A stretch of DNA of 64,000 nucleotides, taken from JARYLZ01 sp964388275. GTDB taxonomy: Bacteria > Bacteroidota > Ignavibacteria > SZUA-365. Each line of letters starts with the position of its first letter. Position 1 is the first letter of the stretch. Below are positions 8,576 to 16,084 of this stretch, piece by piece. The stretch is from contig CAYLZD010000005.1 in NCBI GenBank assembly GCA_964388275.1, forward strand, positions 118,683 through 182,682, in the 5' to 3' direction. The position numbers and the translations under genes were made by a program. The notes below the pieces were generated by a model that worked only from the letters and a program-made list of their open reading frames with translations, had not been told where the DNA came from and searched no databases.

Positions 8576-9340
8576 TTAATTAGCGCTTTTATCGTCGGCA
8601 TGTTTTGCGGATTCCTCGAAACGCCGCACGTCTTCCCGTCTGTGAGTGATCCAATAGACGGCTGAAAACACGGCGCCCGCGGTCACCACGATTTCCGGAA
8701 GACGCGAGATCACTCTCCACGTATGTTCCGGCAGCGGTGTTTCACCCAGCGCTTTCTTGAATCCGAGCTTCTCGAAGGGGATCGAGGAGAGGAAGATAAC
8801 CTGTGTGCCTCCGATTTCCTTCTCGCCGTAAATGTGTTGCACATATGTGTCGGGATTTTCCTTGAGGCGCTTGTGCGCTTCCGCGAGCAGTTCGTCGTAA
8901 TCTCCGAACAGCGTCGCGCCTGTCGGGCACGCTTCACTGCAAGCGGTCGTCTCTCCCTTCGATGTGCGCTGCTCGTAGCACATCGTGCATTTTCTGACTC
9001 TGGGATTGTTGCTGTGCCATTCATATTTGGGGATCTCGAACGGGCATGCCAAAAGGCAATAGCGGCAGCCGATGCATTTGGATTCATCATAATTGACAGG
9101 CCCCTCGGGCATTTTTTCGAGAGCGCCCACCGGACAAACCGATGCGCAGGCGGGCTCATGGCAATGCCGGCACAAGCGGCGCACGTATGCCTCGCCGTAC
9201 TGGTTGAGAACGGTGAAATTCCGGTAATCGAGCTCCTTGGGTTCGGCCTGTTCGGGCAGTCCGTTGATTTCCTGGCACGCCGTCACGCACGCGCCGCAGC
9301 CGATGCACTGCGTGATGTCTATCAAGAGTCCGTAAGCCAT
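8576..9340 (-). CDS. HybA/NrfC-like ferredoxin with four [4Fe-4S] cluster motifs and a C-terminal membrane anchor
   Basis: 254 residues from the ATG at 9340, chosen over an in-frame TTG at 9343 because GGAG lies 7-10 bp upstream. Four cysteine groups are visible: CIGCGACVTAC, CRHCHEPACASVCP, CIGCRYCLLACP and CTMCYEQ..CSEACP, the standard 16-Cys DmsB/HybA/NrfC fold. A hydrophobic helix near the C-terminus (IVVTAGAVFSAVYWI) is the HybA-type membrane anchor. No Tat signal is present at the N-terminus, unlike many periplasmic HybA proteins, so the sidedness is open. It transfers electrons to or from the NrfD-like subunit encoded next. Confidence 0.92.
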   Translation of the reverse strand: MAYGLLIDITQCIGCGACVTACQEINGLPEQAEPKELDYRNFTVLNQYGEAYVRRLCRHCHEPACASVCPVGALEKMPEGPVNYDESKCIGCRYCLLACPFEIPKYEWHSNNPRVRKCTMCYEQRTSKGETTACSEACPTGATLFGDYDELLAEAHKRLKENPDTYVQHIYGEKEIGGTQVIFLSSIPFEKLGFKKALGETPLPEHTWRVISRLPEIVVTAGAVFSAVYWITHRREDVRRFEESAKHADDKSAN

Positions 9341-9410
9341 CAAAGTACTCCGTATAAATTATAAATCATCGAAAAAATACCTTTTGTGAGCTTCCCTGTT
9401 TTGTCCGAAC

Positions 9411-9438
9411 GGCGGCCTCCCTGCAAAGGGAAGCCGCC
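9411..9438 (-). other. Intercistronic stem-loop between H-like gene and ferredoxin gene
   Basis: GGCGGC..TCCCT-loop-AGGGA..GCCGCC forms a 12-bp stem with one wobble pair and a short loop in the minus-strand transcript. No T-run follows, so it is more likely a processing or stability element, or partial attenuator, that tunes the first gene against the rest of the operon than a terminator. Confidence 0.45.
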
Positions 9439-9464
9439 TTCGAAACCGGATTGCGCATTGCAGT

Positions 9465-10136
9465 TCAGCGCAGGAAGGACTGCTCGAATTCTTCGAGCGC
9501 GGCAGGATCGAGATGTTCCAGGGAACCGGCGACGGGCACACCGCCGTCCAGCATGGTTTCGCCGCCGGCATAAGCGGGGGTCATCGTTCGCGCTGCAACG
9601 AAATCGCGGAAACGAGCGGCTTCTTCGCGGATCCAAGTCACTGCGTTCTCGGCGATACGAAGCGCAGAAAGACCGCTGGCAAGTTCACTGGGGGTGATCT
9701 GAAGAAGCCAGCCGTCGCTGTAAGGATTCTCGGACACCAGCGCCGGATTCTGAAGCGCATCCATGTTGATCGAGCGGACGACTCCCGAAACCGGAGCGAC
9801 AAGCGTCAGGGTGCGGCCGCCGCGTTCCAGCGTGATCACGGGATCGCCCTGTTTTACCTTCTGACCGACAGTGGGGAGATTGACTGCGTCGATACCGCCC
9901 ATCGCCTTCTGGATAAAATCATCCACGCCGACAACGAGATCGGAACCGCCGCCGATTCGTGCCCACGTGTGCGCAGGATGGAAGAAAATACCTTTCGGCA
10001 TCCGCACGAAATCGCTGTTCGAGACCGAAAATGATTTTACCGGTGAGATGAGAGGGTATTTTTTGTGACGCAGCTGGATGATAAAGTCGATAGTCAGAAG
10101 GACTGCTACGAAGAGGATGACGAAGAGGGCGACCAT
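9465..10136 (-). CDS. Membrane-anchored glycine-cleavage H-like protein without the lipoyl lysine
   Basis: 223 residues. An N-terminal transmembrane helix (about 2-20, ALFVILFVAVLLTIDFII) is followed by a full H-protein-like domain (about 50-150): HPAHTWARIGG, VVGVDDFIQKAMGGIDAVNLP, VGQKVKQGDPVITLE, APVSGVVRSIN and NPYSDGWLLQI. Where H proteins carry the lipoylated lysine of ESVKA, this one has ERGGR, with glycine 107. A C-terminal acidic helix (about 160-223) is unrelated to GcvH. It is the first gene of the redox operon, with a strong AAGGAG before the ATG and a sigma-54 promoter about 60-75 bp upstream of that. It probably serves as a structural or electron-transfer adaptor; function unknown. 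Confidence 0.85.
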   Translation of the reverse strand: MVALFVILFVAVLLTIDFIIQLRHKKYPLISPVKSFSVSNSDFVRMPKGIFFHPAHTWARIGGGSDLVVGVDDFIQKAMGGIDAVNLPTVGQKVKQGDPVITLERGGRTLTLVAPVSGVVRSINMDALQNPALVSENPYSDGWLLQITPSELASGLSALRIAENAVTWIREEAARFRDFVAARTMTPAYAGGETMLDGGVPVAGSLEHLDPAALEEFEQSFLR

Positions 10137-10205
10137 GATTTTCTCCTTGGATTATGTGCTTTTATGGCTGTAGTGTTTTTCCTCATTGCATCTGCAGTAA
10201 TATCA

Positions 10206-10221
10206 TGCAATATCAATGCCG
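10206..10221 (-). promoter_or_regulatory. Sigma-54 (-24/-12) promoter of the redox operon
   Basis: On the minus strand the sequence CGGCATTGATATTGCA matches the sigma-54 consensus TGGCAC-N5-TTGCW, with GG (10220-10219) and GC (10208-10207) separated by exactly 10 bp. Initiation would fall near 10195, giving a leader of about 60 nt before the H-like gene ATG at 10136. The same operon encodes a sigma-54 activator. Confidence 0.75.
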
Positions 10222-10384
10222 AAATTCCAAACACCACTACTACGACATAAACCGAATAAAACCAGATATATATTTATGCAAAGATTGAGCCGCCTTTTTG
10301 TGTATGTAGAGAAATGCAACGGTTGTGGCTTGCGCAGGCAGATAAGATGTTAATTTGATTACGCTTGGCGTTGATATCGCCGCT

Positions 10385-10434
10385 GTAGAATAATACTACG
10401 GCACTGTCGATGATATCTACACCAAATGTGTAGA
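10385..10434. promoter_or_regulatory. Candidate activator-binding inverted repeats upstream of the sigma-54 promoter
   Basis: TCTACAC-CAAAT-GTGTAGA (10416-10434) is a perfect 7-5-7 palindrome about 200 bp upstream of the -12 element. A second shorter repeat, GTAG-N7-CTAC (10385-10399), is centred 33 bp away, about three helical turns. A related half site TGTATGTAGAGA lies at 10301. Spacing and symmetry fit an upstream activating sequence for a dimeric NtrC-type activator. The 10140-10500 interval has no convincing gene. Confidence 0.5.
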
Positions 10435-10523
10435 AAAATTCCATAGATGCGTACGGCTCCTATGCAGCGAGATATATGCTGCTTTCCGCGAGTTCCAATT
10501 CGCTCATTAAATGAGCTATTGGT

Positions 10524-11222
10524 TCATTGAAGCGCGTTATCGGGCATTTTTACTATATATACCACACGACGAACCATCCCACCGGGCAGTCTCCTCAACA
10601 TAAAGGTCATAATCCGTCCGAGAGCTAGGCCGCCCAAGACGGACAGCAGTCGGAAGTGCGAGAGGTATGGACCGTAGCTTCTCCAGGTTCCCTTGGGAAC
10701 GAATTGGAGAATCTCTTCCCATTTATGATAAATCCAGCTGGAAGTCCGCGACCGGTTTCCCGACAAATCGCTCCCTCCGATAAACAGCAACACACCGCCA
10801 GGCGCAAGCAGCTTCATGAGGTGCCTCACGTAGTTGTGCAGACTGTCTATGTCGTGCGTGTTCATTACGCTGACCCCAAGAGAAAAAATCATGTCGAAGG
10901 ATCCGCTCCTGAAAGGCAGCCTTGTGGCGTCTCCGACGAAAAAGGGGATGCCGCCGTGCTCAACGGCGGCGCGGGAGATCGCGGTTGAACTGATATCCAC
11001 CCCGGTTGTGAGATATCCCAATTCCTGGAAAATGGACGAGTAGAATCCGGTGCCGCAGCCGAGGTCGAGCACCCTGGCGCCGCGCGCGAGACGCGCTTTC
11101 CCGGTCAAGGCCAGGAGCACTCTTCGGCTCACGGACTTGGAGTAGTAAGCGAAGTCGTCGGCCTTGTAAAAGGCATTGTAATACTCGATCACTTCCTGTC
11201 TTGTCAACTCTTGCATGTCCAT
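10524..11222 (-). CDS. Class I SAM-dependent methyltransferase
   Basis: 232 residues with the Rossmann methyltransferase motifs: motif I VLDLGCGTGFYS (about 47-58), acidic end of strand 2 in TTGVDISSTAIS, motif around GDATRLPFRSGSFDMIFSLG and LLAPGGVLLFIGG. It resembles small-molecule (UbiE/BioC-like) methyltransferases. The hydrophobic/basic C-terminus (LGRIMTFMLRRLPGGMVRRVVYIVK) could associate with membrane. It stands alone between the redox operon promoter and the divergent BNR-repeat gene. The substrate cannot be named. Confidence 0.85.
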   Translation of the reverse strand: MDMQELTRQEVIEYYNAFYKADDFAYYSKSVSRRVLLALTGKARLARGARVLDLGCGTGFYSSIFQELGYLTTGVDISSTAISRAAVEHGGIPFFVGDATRLPFRSGSFDMIFSLGVSVMNTHDIDSLHNYVRHLMKLLAPGGVLLFIGGSDLSGNRSRTSSWIYHKWEEILQFVPKGTWRSYGPYLSHFRLLSVLGGLALGRIMTFMLRRLPGGMVRRVVYIVKMPDNALQ

Positions 11223-11579
11223 ATGTCCGTTTTGCCTTCCGCCCGGCGCGGGCGGCAGCTGTAGATTGCGACGCTTGCCAAACCGGGCTGCGAGGCGCCC
11301 GTCAGCCGCAAAGTAACATTACTCCGCTTATTACGTATCACTGCGCCTGCGGGGGCACCGGTAGCAAGGAAAGCGCATACGGACAGCCGGAGTCCATAAT
11401 TGAACCGTAACCGGAGAATGTGCATTTTCAACGTGAAGCCCGGCGGAAAATCGAAAGCCTCCTTCCGCGGACAAACACAAATTTCTCCTGAATGTCAATA
11501 ATTCACCGGCTGGAGACGGGAATGCCTGCACCGCTCTTCTCCGGTAGCAGCGCACATTTATCACTCACCTGGGCCGACA
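11223..11579. other. Divergent intergenic region without a gene
   Basis: 357 bp between the methyltransferase start and the BNR-repeat exoprotein start. I see no tRNA fold, no sustained coding frame and no strong promoter or terminator. It must contain the two divergent promoters. The plus-strand start at 11580 has only a weak ribosome site. Confidence 0.5.
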
Positions 11580-14500
11580 ATGATGCATAGCCGAAATCCA
11601 TTCTTCATATCCGTGCTCCTGGCGGTTCTCTTTACGCCGGCCGCTTCCTTCTCACAAGCTAAAACAAAAGCGCCGAAGGCCGAGAATGCGATGAACTCCT
11701 CCGTCTTCGCCGGTTTGAAATTCAGGTCCATCGGACCCGCTCTGACGGCCGGCAGGATCAGCGGTCTGGCCGTGCACCCGTCCGATAAGCGAACCTGGTA
11801 CGCGGCGGTCGCATGCGGCGGGGTGTGGAAGACCACGAACGCCGGCACTGTCTGGACGCCGATTTTCGACGGACAGAAATCCTTTTCCATCGGCTGCGTC
11901 GCCATAGATCCGAATAATCCACACACTGTCTGGGTGGGCGCCGGAGAGAACAACAGTCAGCGCAGCGTCTCTTACGGGGACGGCGTGTACAAGTCCGACG
12001 ACGGGGGCAAGAACTGGAAAGCCATGGGACTGAAGAAGTCCGAACACATAGCGCGCATCCTTGTGGATCCCCGCAATTCCGACGTCGTATACGTCGCCGC
12101 GCAAGGACCGCTGTGGGCGCCGGGAGGAGACAGGGGACTTTACAAAAGCACGGACGGGGGACGCAGCTGGAACGCATCCCTCCACATCAGCGAAAACACG
12201 GGAGTCACCGATGTCGTCATGGATCCGAGGAATCCGGACCTGATATACGCCGCATCCTATCAGCGGAGGCGTCACGTCTGGACACTGATCAACGGTGGTC
12301 CGGAATCAGGCATTTACCGCTCCAGGGACGGAGGAAAGTCGTGGGATACGCTGCGCAGCGGTTTGCCGGCAGCGCACATGGGCAGAATAGGGCTGGCAAT
12401 CTCACCGGCCGATCCGGACATCATTTACGCCACGATCGAAGCAGCGGAAGGCAAGGGAGGGTTTTTTCGCAGCACGGACAGAGGATCTACTTGGGAGAAA
12501 CGCAACGATTTCGTTTCAAATTCCGCTCAATACTATCAGCAACTCGTCTGCGATCCGAAGAATCAGGATCGTGTTTACAACCTGGATACCTACACGATGG
12601 TTACGGACGACGGAGGCCGGACCTTCAGGCCGCTCGGGAACAGGCATCGCCATGTGGACGATCACGCGATGTGGGTGGATCCCGACGATACGGATCATTG
12701 CCTGATCGGCGGTGACGGCGGTATTTACGAAAGTTTCGACCGGGGCGCCACGTGGAGATTCTTCGAGAACATGCCGATAACGCAATTCTACAGGGTGGAA
12801 GTCGACAATGCCGAACCGTTTTACAACGTTTACGGAGGCACGCAGGACAATTACAGTCTCGGAGGACCTTCCAGGACGCTCAATGCCGACGGCATCATGA
12901 ACGAGGACTGGATAATCACGAACGGGGGGGACGGATTCAAATCGCAGATAGATCCTCTTGATCCCGACATTGTTTACGCGCAATCCCAATACGGCGGATT
13001 GGTTCGATTCGACCGGCGCAGCGGCGAGCGGATCGGCATACAGCCGCAGCCGGCCCCGGGCGAGGCGCCTTTCCGCTGGAACTGGGACGCGCCTCTCCTG
13101 ATAAGCCCGCATTCGAACAACCGCCTATACTTCTGTTCCAATATAGTATTCCGAAGCGAGGATCGCGGCGGCAGCTGGCACCCGATAAGCCCCGATCTGA
13201 GCAGGGGAATTGACCGAAACACCCTGCCGGTTATGGGAAAGGTGTGGGGGCCCGACGCGGTCGCGAAGAATGCGTCCACTTCGTTTTACGGCAATATCGT
13301 CGCCTTCGACGAATCTCCCCTGAAGGAGGGTCTGCTCTACGCCGGAACCGACGACGGCCTGTTCCACTCGAGCCGCGACGGCGGGCTATCGTGGAAGGCG
13401 GTATCATCGTTCACGGGGATCCCTGATCGCGCTTATGTAAGCTGCGTACGCGCGTCTCAGCACCAGGAGAGGACGGTGTACATATCTTTCGACAATCACA
13501 AGATGGGCGATTTCAAGCCGTACATTATGGCGAGTTCGGACGAAGGAGCAACCTGGACTTCAATATCCGGAAATCTGCCTGACGAAGGCGCGGTCTACAC
13601 CGTGGTCGAGGACCATAAAAGCCCGGATCTGTTGTTCGCGGGAACGGAGTTCGGAGTGTTTTTCAGTGTAAACAGGGGAGTCGAATGGGTGAAGCTCACC
13701 GGAGGGCTTGCACCCGCGGCCATACGGGATATCGTGATTCAGAAAAGGGAGAACGACCTGGTCCTCGCGACCTTCGGCAGGGGTTTCTACATACTGGATG
13801 ATTACAGTCCGTTGCGGACCGTCACCACGGCGGCGCTGGATTCCGAGGCCTTGCTGTTCGCCCCGAGGGACGCCCCGATGTATGTTCAAGCTTCCGCGCG
13901 GAGTCGCGGCGCGCAGGGAGAGACGTTTTTCACCGCCCCCAATCCACCCTTCGGCGCTGTTTTCACCTACTACATAAAGGAAATCCCGAAAACGTTGAAG
14001 GAGCGGCGAAAGGAAGCGGAGCGGGAAGCCGAGAAGAAGAAGATTTCGGTCCCGTATCCCGGCATCGAACAACTCAGAGCCGAGGACGACGAAATCGCCC
14101 CGGAATTAGTTTTCGAAGTGCGCGATTCCGGGGGAAACTCCGTCAGACGGCTTCTTGCGCCCGTTGCGAAAGGAATTCAGAGAATCGCTTGGGATCTGCG
14201 TCACGCCGATCCGACGCCAGTCAGGGATTCCAAATCACCGAACGCCGGCGCCGGAATGTTCGTGATGCCTGGAGAGTACGAGGTTTCGCTGTGGATGAAG
14301 CAGGACGGGAAAGAACGTCTCATGGCGGGCCCGGTGCGATTCGATGCCAAGGTGTTGCCGGTGGCCGCATTGCCTGCATCCGACAGGCGAGAACTGGCGG
14401 ATTTCCAGAAACGGACGGGTGAACTTCAGCGCATCGTATTAGGCACTCAAAGGGCGGCTTATGAGCTGAGGACGCGTCTCGGATTCATCAAGGGCGCCCT

Positions 14501-14852
14501 TGCCGCCGCCCCGGCGGCATCGGCTGATACACGGGAGCTGCATCATCGCATGGAACGCGAACTTGCGGAAATCGTCCGGAAGCTGGACGGTGACGCGTCG
14601 GCACAGTCGAGAAACGAAAACGACCCGCCTTCCATTGTGCAACGCATGCAACGGCTCGTGTACAGCCAGTGGTCATCCACATCCGCGCCAACGGGGACAA
14701 ACCGTGCTGCGCTCGACTTCGTAGCCCGGGAGCTTCGCGATACAGGCGCCCGGCTTCGCGCAATAATCGATACCGATCTTGCCGGGCTCGAGAAACGTCT
14801 CGACGAGGCGGGCGCCCCGTGGACACCGGGGCGTGTTCCGGAACTCAAGTGA
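11580..14852 (+). CDS. Secreted VPS10/sortilin-like BNR-repeat protein (glycosyl-hydrolase-like exoprotein)
   Basis: 1090 residues with a signal peptide (FFISVLLAVLFTPAASFSQ) and a beta-propeller made of repeated BNR/Asp-box motifs (SDDGGKNWKAM, STDGGRSWNA, SRDGGKSWDTL, STDRGSTWEKR, SRDGGLSWKAV, SSDEGATWTSI). A charged linker (about 795-825, KEIPKTLKERRKEAEREAEKKK), a beta-rich domain and a helical tail follow. Such proteins are often annotated as glycosyl hydrolase because of the Asp boxes, but no sialidase catalytic residues can be pointed to, and they are abundant in Bacteroidota-like genomes. Probably periplasmic or surface exposed; substrate and enzymatic activity unknown. Monocistronic by spacing. 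Confidence 0.85.
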   Translation: MMHSRNPFFISVLLAVLFTPAASFSQAKTKAPKAENAMNSSVFAGLKFRSIGPALTAGRISGLAVHPSDKRTWYAAVACGGVWKTTNAGTVWTPIFDGQKSFSIGCVAIDPNNPHTVWVGAGENNSQRSVSYGDGVYKSDDGGKNWKAMGLKKSEHIARILVDPRNSDVVYVAAQGPLWAPGGDRGLYKSTDGGRSWNASLHISENTGVTDVVMDPRNPDLIYAASYQRRRHVWTLINGGPESGIYRSRDGGKSWDTLRSGLPAAHMGRIGLAISPADPDIIYATIEAAEGKGGFFRSTDRGSTWEKRNDFVSNSAQYYQQLVCDPKNQDRVYNLDTYTMVTDDGGRTFRPLGNRHRHVDDHAMWVDPDDTDHCLIGGDGGIYESFDRGATWRFFENMPITQFYRVEVDNAEPFYNVYGGTQDNYSLGGPSRTLNADGIMNEDWIITNGGDGFKSQIDPLDPDIVYAQSQYGGLVRFDRRSGERIGIQPQPAPGEAPFRWNWDAPLLISPHSNNRLYFCSNIVFRSEDRGGSWHPISPDLSRGIDRNTLPVMGKVWGPDAVAKNASTSFYGNIVAFDESPLKEGLLYAGTDDGLFHSSRDGGLSWKAVSSFTGIPDRAYVSCVRASQHQERTVYISFDNHKMGDFKPYIMASSDEGATWTSISGNLPDEGAVYTVVEDHKSPDLLFAGTEFGVFFSVNRGVEWVKLTGGLAPAAIRDIVIQKRENDLVLATFGRGFYILDDYSPLRTVTTAALDSEALLFAPRDAPMYVQASARSRGAQGETFFTAPNPPFGAVFTYYIKEIPKTLKERRKEAEREAEKKKISVPYPGIEQLRAEDDEIAPELVFEVRDSGGNSVRRLLAPVAKGIQRIAWDLRHADPTPVRDSKSPNAGAGMFVMPGEYEVSLWMKQDGKERLMAGPVRFDAKVLPVAALPASDRRELADFQKRTGELQRIVLGTQRAAYELRTRLGFIKGALAAAPAASADTRELHHRMERELAEIVRKLDGDASAQSRNENDPPSIVQRMQRLVYSQWSSTSAPTGTNRAALDFVARELRDTGARLRAIIDTDLAGLEKRLDEAGAPWTPGRVPELK

Positions 14853-14923
14853 CGGCGGATGGAAATATCGGCGTTTTTGGATAAGTTGAAAGGTATGCGG
14901 AGAGTTCCGGAAGGGCAGCGGTT

Positions 14924-14946
14924 CAGGCGCCCGGAAAAGGCGCCTG
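14924..14946 (+). other. Stem-loop in the fbp leader
   Basis: CAGGCGCC-CGGAAAA-GGCGCCTG is a perfect 8-bp stem with a 7-nt loop, 61 bp before the fbp start. No T-tract follows. It could be an RNA stability or regulatory hairpin, or the end of the preceding transcript. The rest of 14853-15007 shows nothing else. Confidence 0.4.
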
Positions 14947-15007
14947 CTCGACCGACCGGCTCGGCGCCCGGCATGCCGACAGCACCTATCACAGCAGGAG
15001 AAGCATC

Positions 15008-16072
15008 GTGAAACAAACCGAGTGGAAAGACTTCGAGACGCTCGAAAGTTACATCGCCAAAGAACAGTCACTGCACCCGAAAAGCAGGGGCATATTTTCC
15101 AATGTTCTCAGGCGCATCGGACTGGCATCGAAAATAATTGTATCCAAGGCCCAGCAGGCGGGCTTGGTGGGAGTTCTCGGCGCATACGGGCGCACGAATG
15201 TGCAGGGCGAACAGCAGCAGAAACTCGACGTCCTCGCGAACGAGGTGCTGAAGGACACTTTCAGGTGGATGGATTCGATCGCCGGAATGGCGTCGGAAGA
15301 GGAGGACGACGTCATGCAGCTTCCGCCGAGGCCGATCGCCGACAACAGATACATAGTCATGTTCGATCCCCTTGACGGATCCTCGAACATCGATGCCAAC
15401 GTTTCGGTCGGGACCATCTTCTCGATACACAGAATGCTCAGCGCCGACGGCATACCGAGACTCGAGGATTTCCTTCAGGTCGGTTACAGGCAGGTGGCCG
15501 CGGGTTACGTGATATACGGTTCGAGCACGATGTTCGTTTATACCACCGGCCACGGCGTGCACGGTTTCACGCTCGATCCGGTCATCGGCGAGTATGTGCT
15601 GTCTCACGAAAACATCCGCATACCCGACGTCTGCAAATGCTTCTCCGCGAACGACAGCAATTACAGAAACTGGAACGACCCCACGAGGAATTTCGCTGAT
15701 CATGTGCGTTACAGCAGAGAAGGCAGGTACGCTAAAACGACTTCCCGTTACATAGGATCCATGGTCGCGGATCTGCACCGCAATCTGTTATACGGCGGGA
15801 TTTTCATGTATCCGGCCGACGCTTCGACAGGCAAGGGCAAGCTCCGACTTCTCTACGAGGCTGCGCCGTTGGCTTTCATCTACGAGCAGGCGGGAGGCGC
15901 CGCATCGGACGGACGCCGGCGCATACTCGACATAGTTCCCACCGAATTGCATCAGAGAGTGCCGCTGATCATCGGCAACAAGGAAGATGTGGCGCTTTAC
16001 GACAGGATGCTTCAGGAAAAGGGTGCGGATTCCATGTTCAGGGCAGGGAATCAACCACTCACCCAACAATAA
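15008..16072 (+). CDS. fbp: Class I fructose-1,6-bisphosphatase
   Basis: 354 residues starting with GTG (AGGAGAAGCATC precedes it). It hydrolyses fructose-1,6-bisphosphate to fructose-6-phosphate and phosphate in gluconeogenesis, in the cytoplasm. The FBPase I signature is intact: metal-binding E-E-D stretch (SEEEDDVMQLP), FDPLDGSSNIDANVSVGTIFSIHR with the catalytic Asp/Asp pair, the RYIGSMVADLHRNLLYGGIFMYPAD substrate loop and the EQAGGAASDGRRRILDI end. Length equals the family norm. The S9 peptidase gene starts 12 bp downstream, but a functional link is not obvious. Confidence 0.97.
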   Translation: MKQTEWKDFETLESYIAKEQSLHPKSRGIFSNVLRRIGLASKIIVSKAQQAGLVGVLGAYGRTNVQGEQQQKLDVLANEVLKDTFRWMDSIAGMASEEEDDVMQLPPRPIADNRYIVMFDPLDGSSNIDANVSVGTIFSIHRMLSADGIPRLEDFLQVGYRQVAAGYVIYGSSTMFVYTTGHGVHGFTLDPVIGEYVLSHENIRIPDVCKCFSANDSNYRNWNDPTRNFADHVRYSREGRYAKTTSRYIGSMVADLHRNLLYGGIFMYPADASTGKGKLRLLYEAAPLAFIYEQAGGAASDGRRRILDIVPTELHQRVPLIIGNKEDVALYDRMLQEKGADSMFRAGNQPLTQQ

Positions 16073-16084
16073 TATGAGGTCTCA

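Noticed and set aside
7361..9340. Complete Hyb-type hydrogenase or DMSO/polysulfide reductase
   Set aside because: Only the HybA/HybB-like electron-transfer subunits are present; no large or small catalytic subunit is within the window.
10502..10516. GCTCATT-A-AATGAGC palindrome as terminator of the methyltransferase gene
   Set aside because: Short AT-rich stem with no T-run; too weak to support termination.
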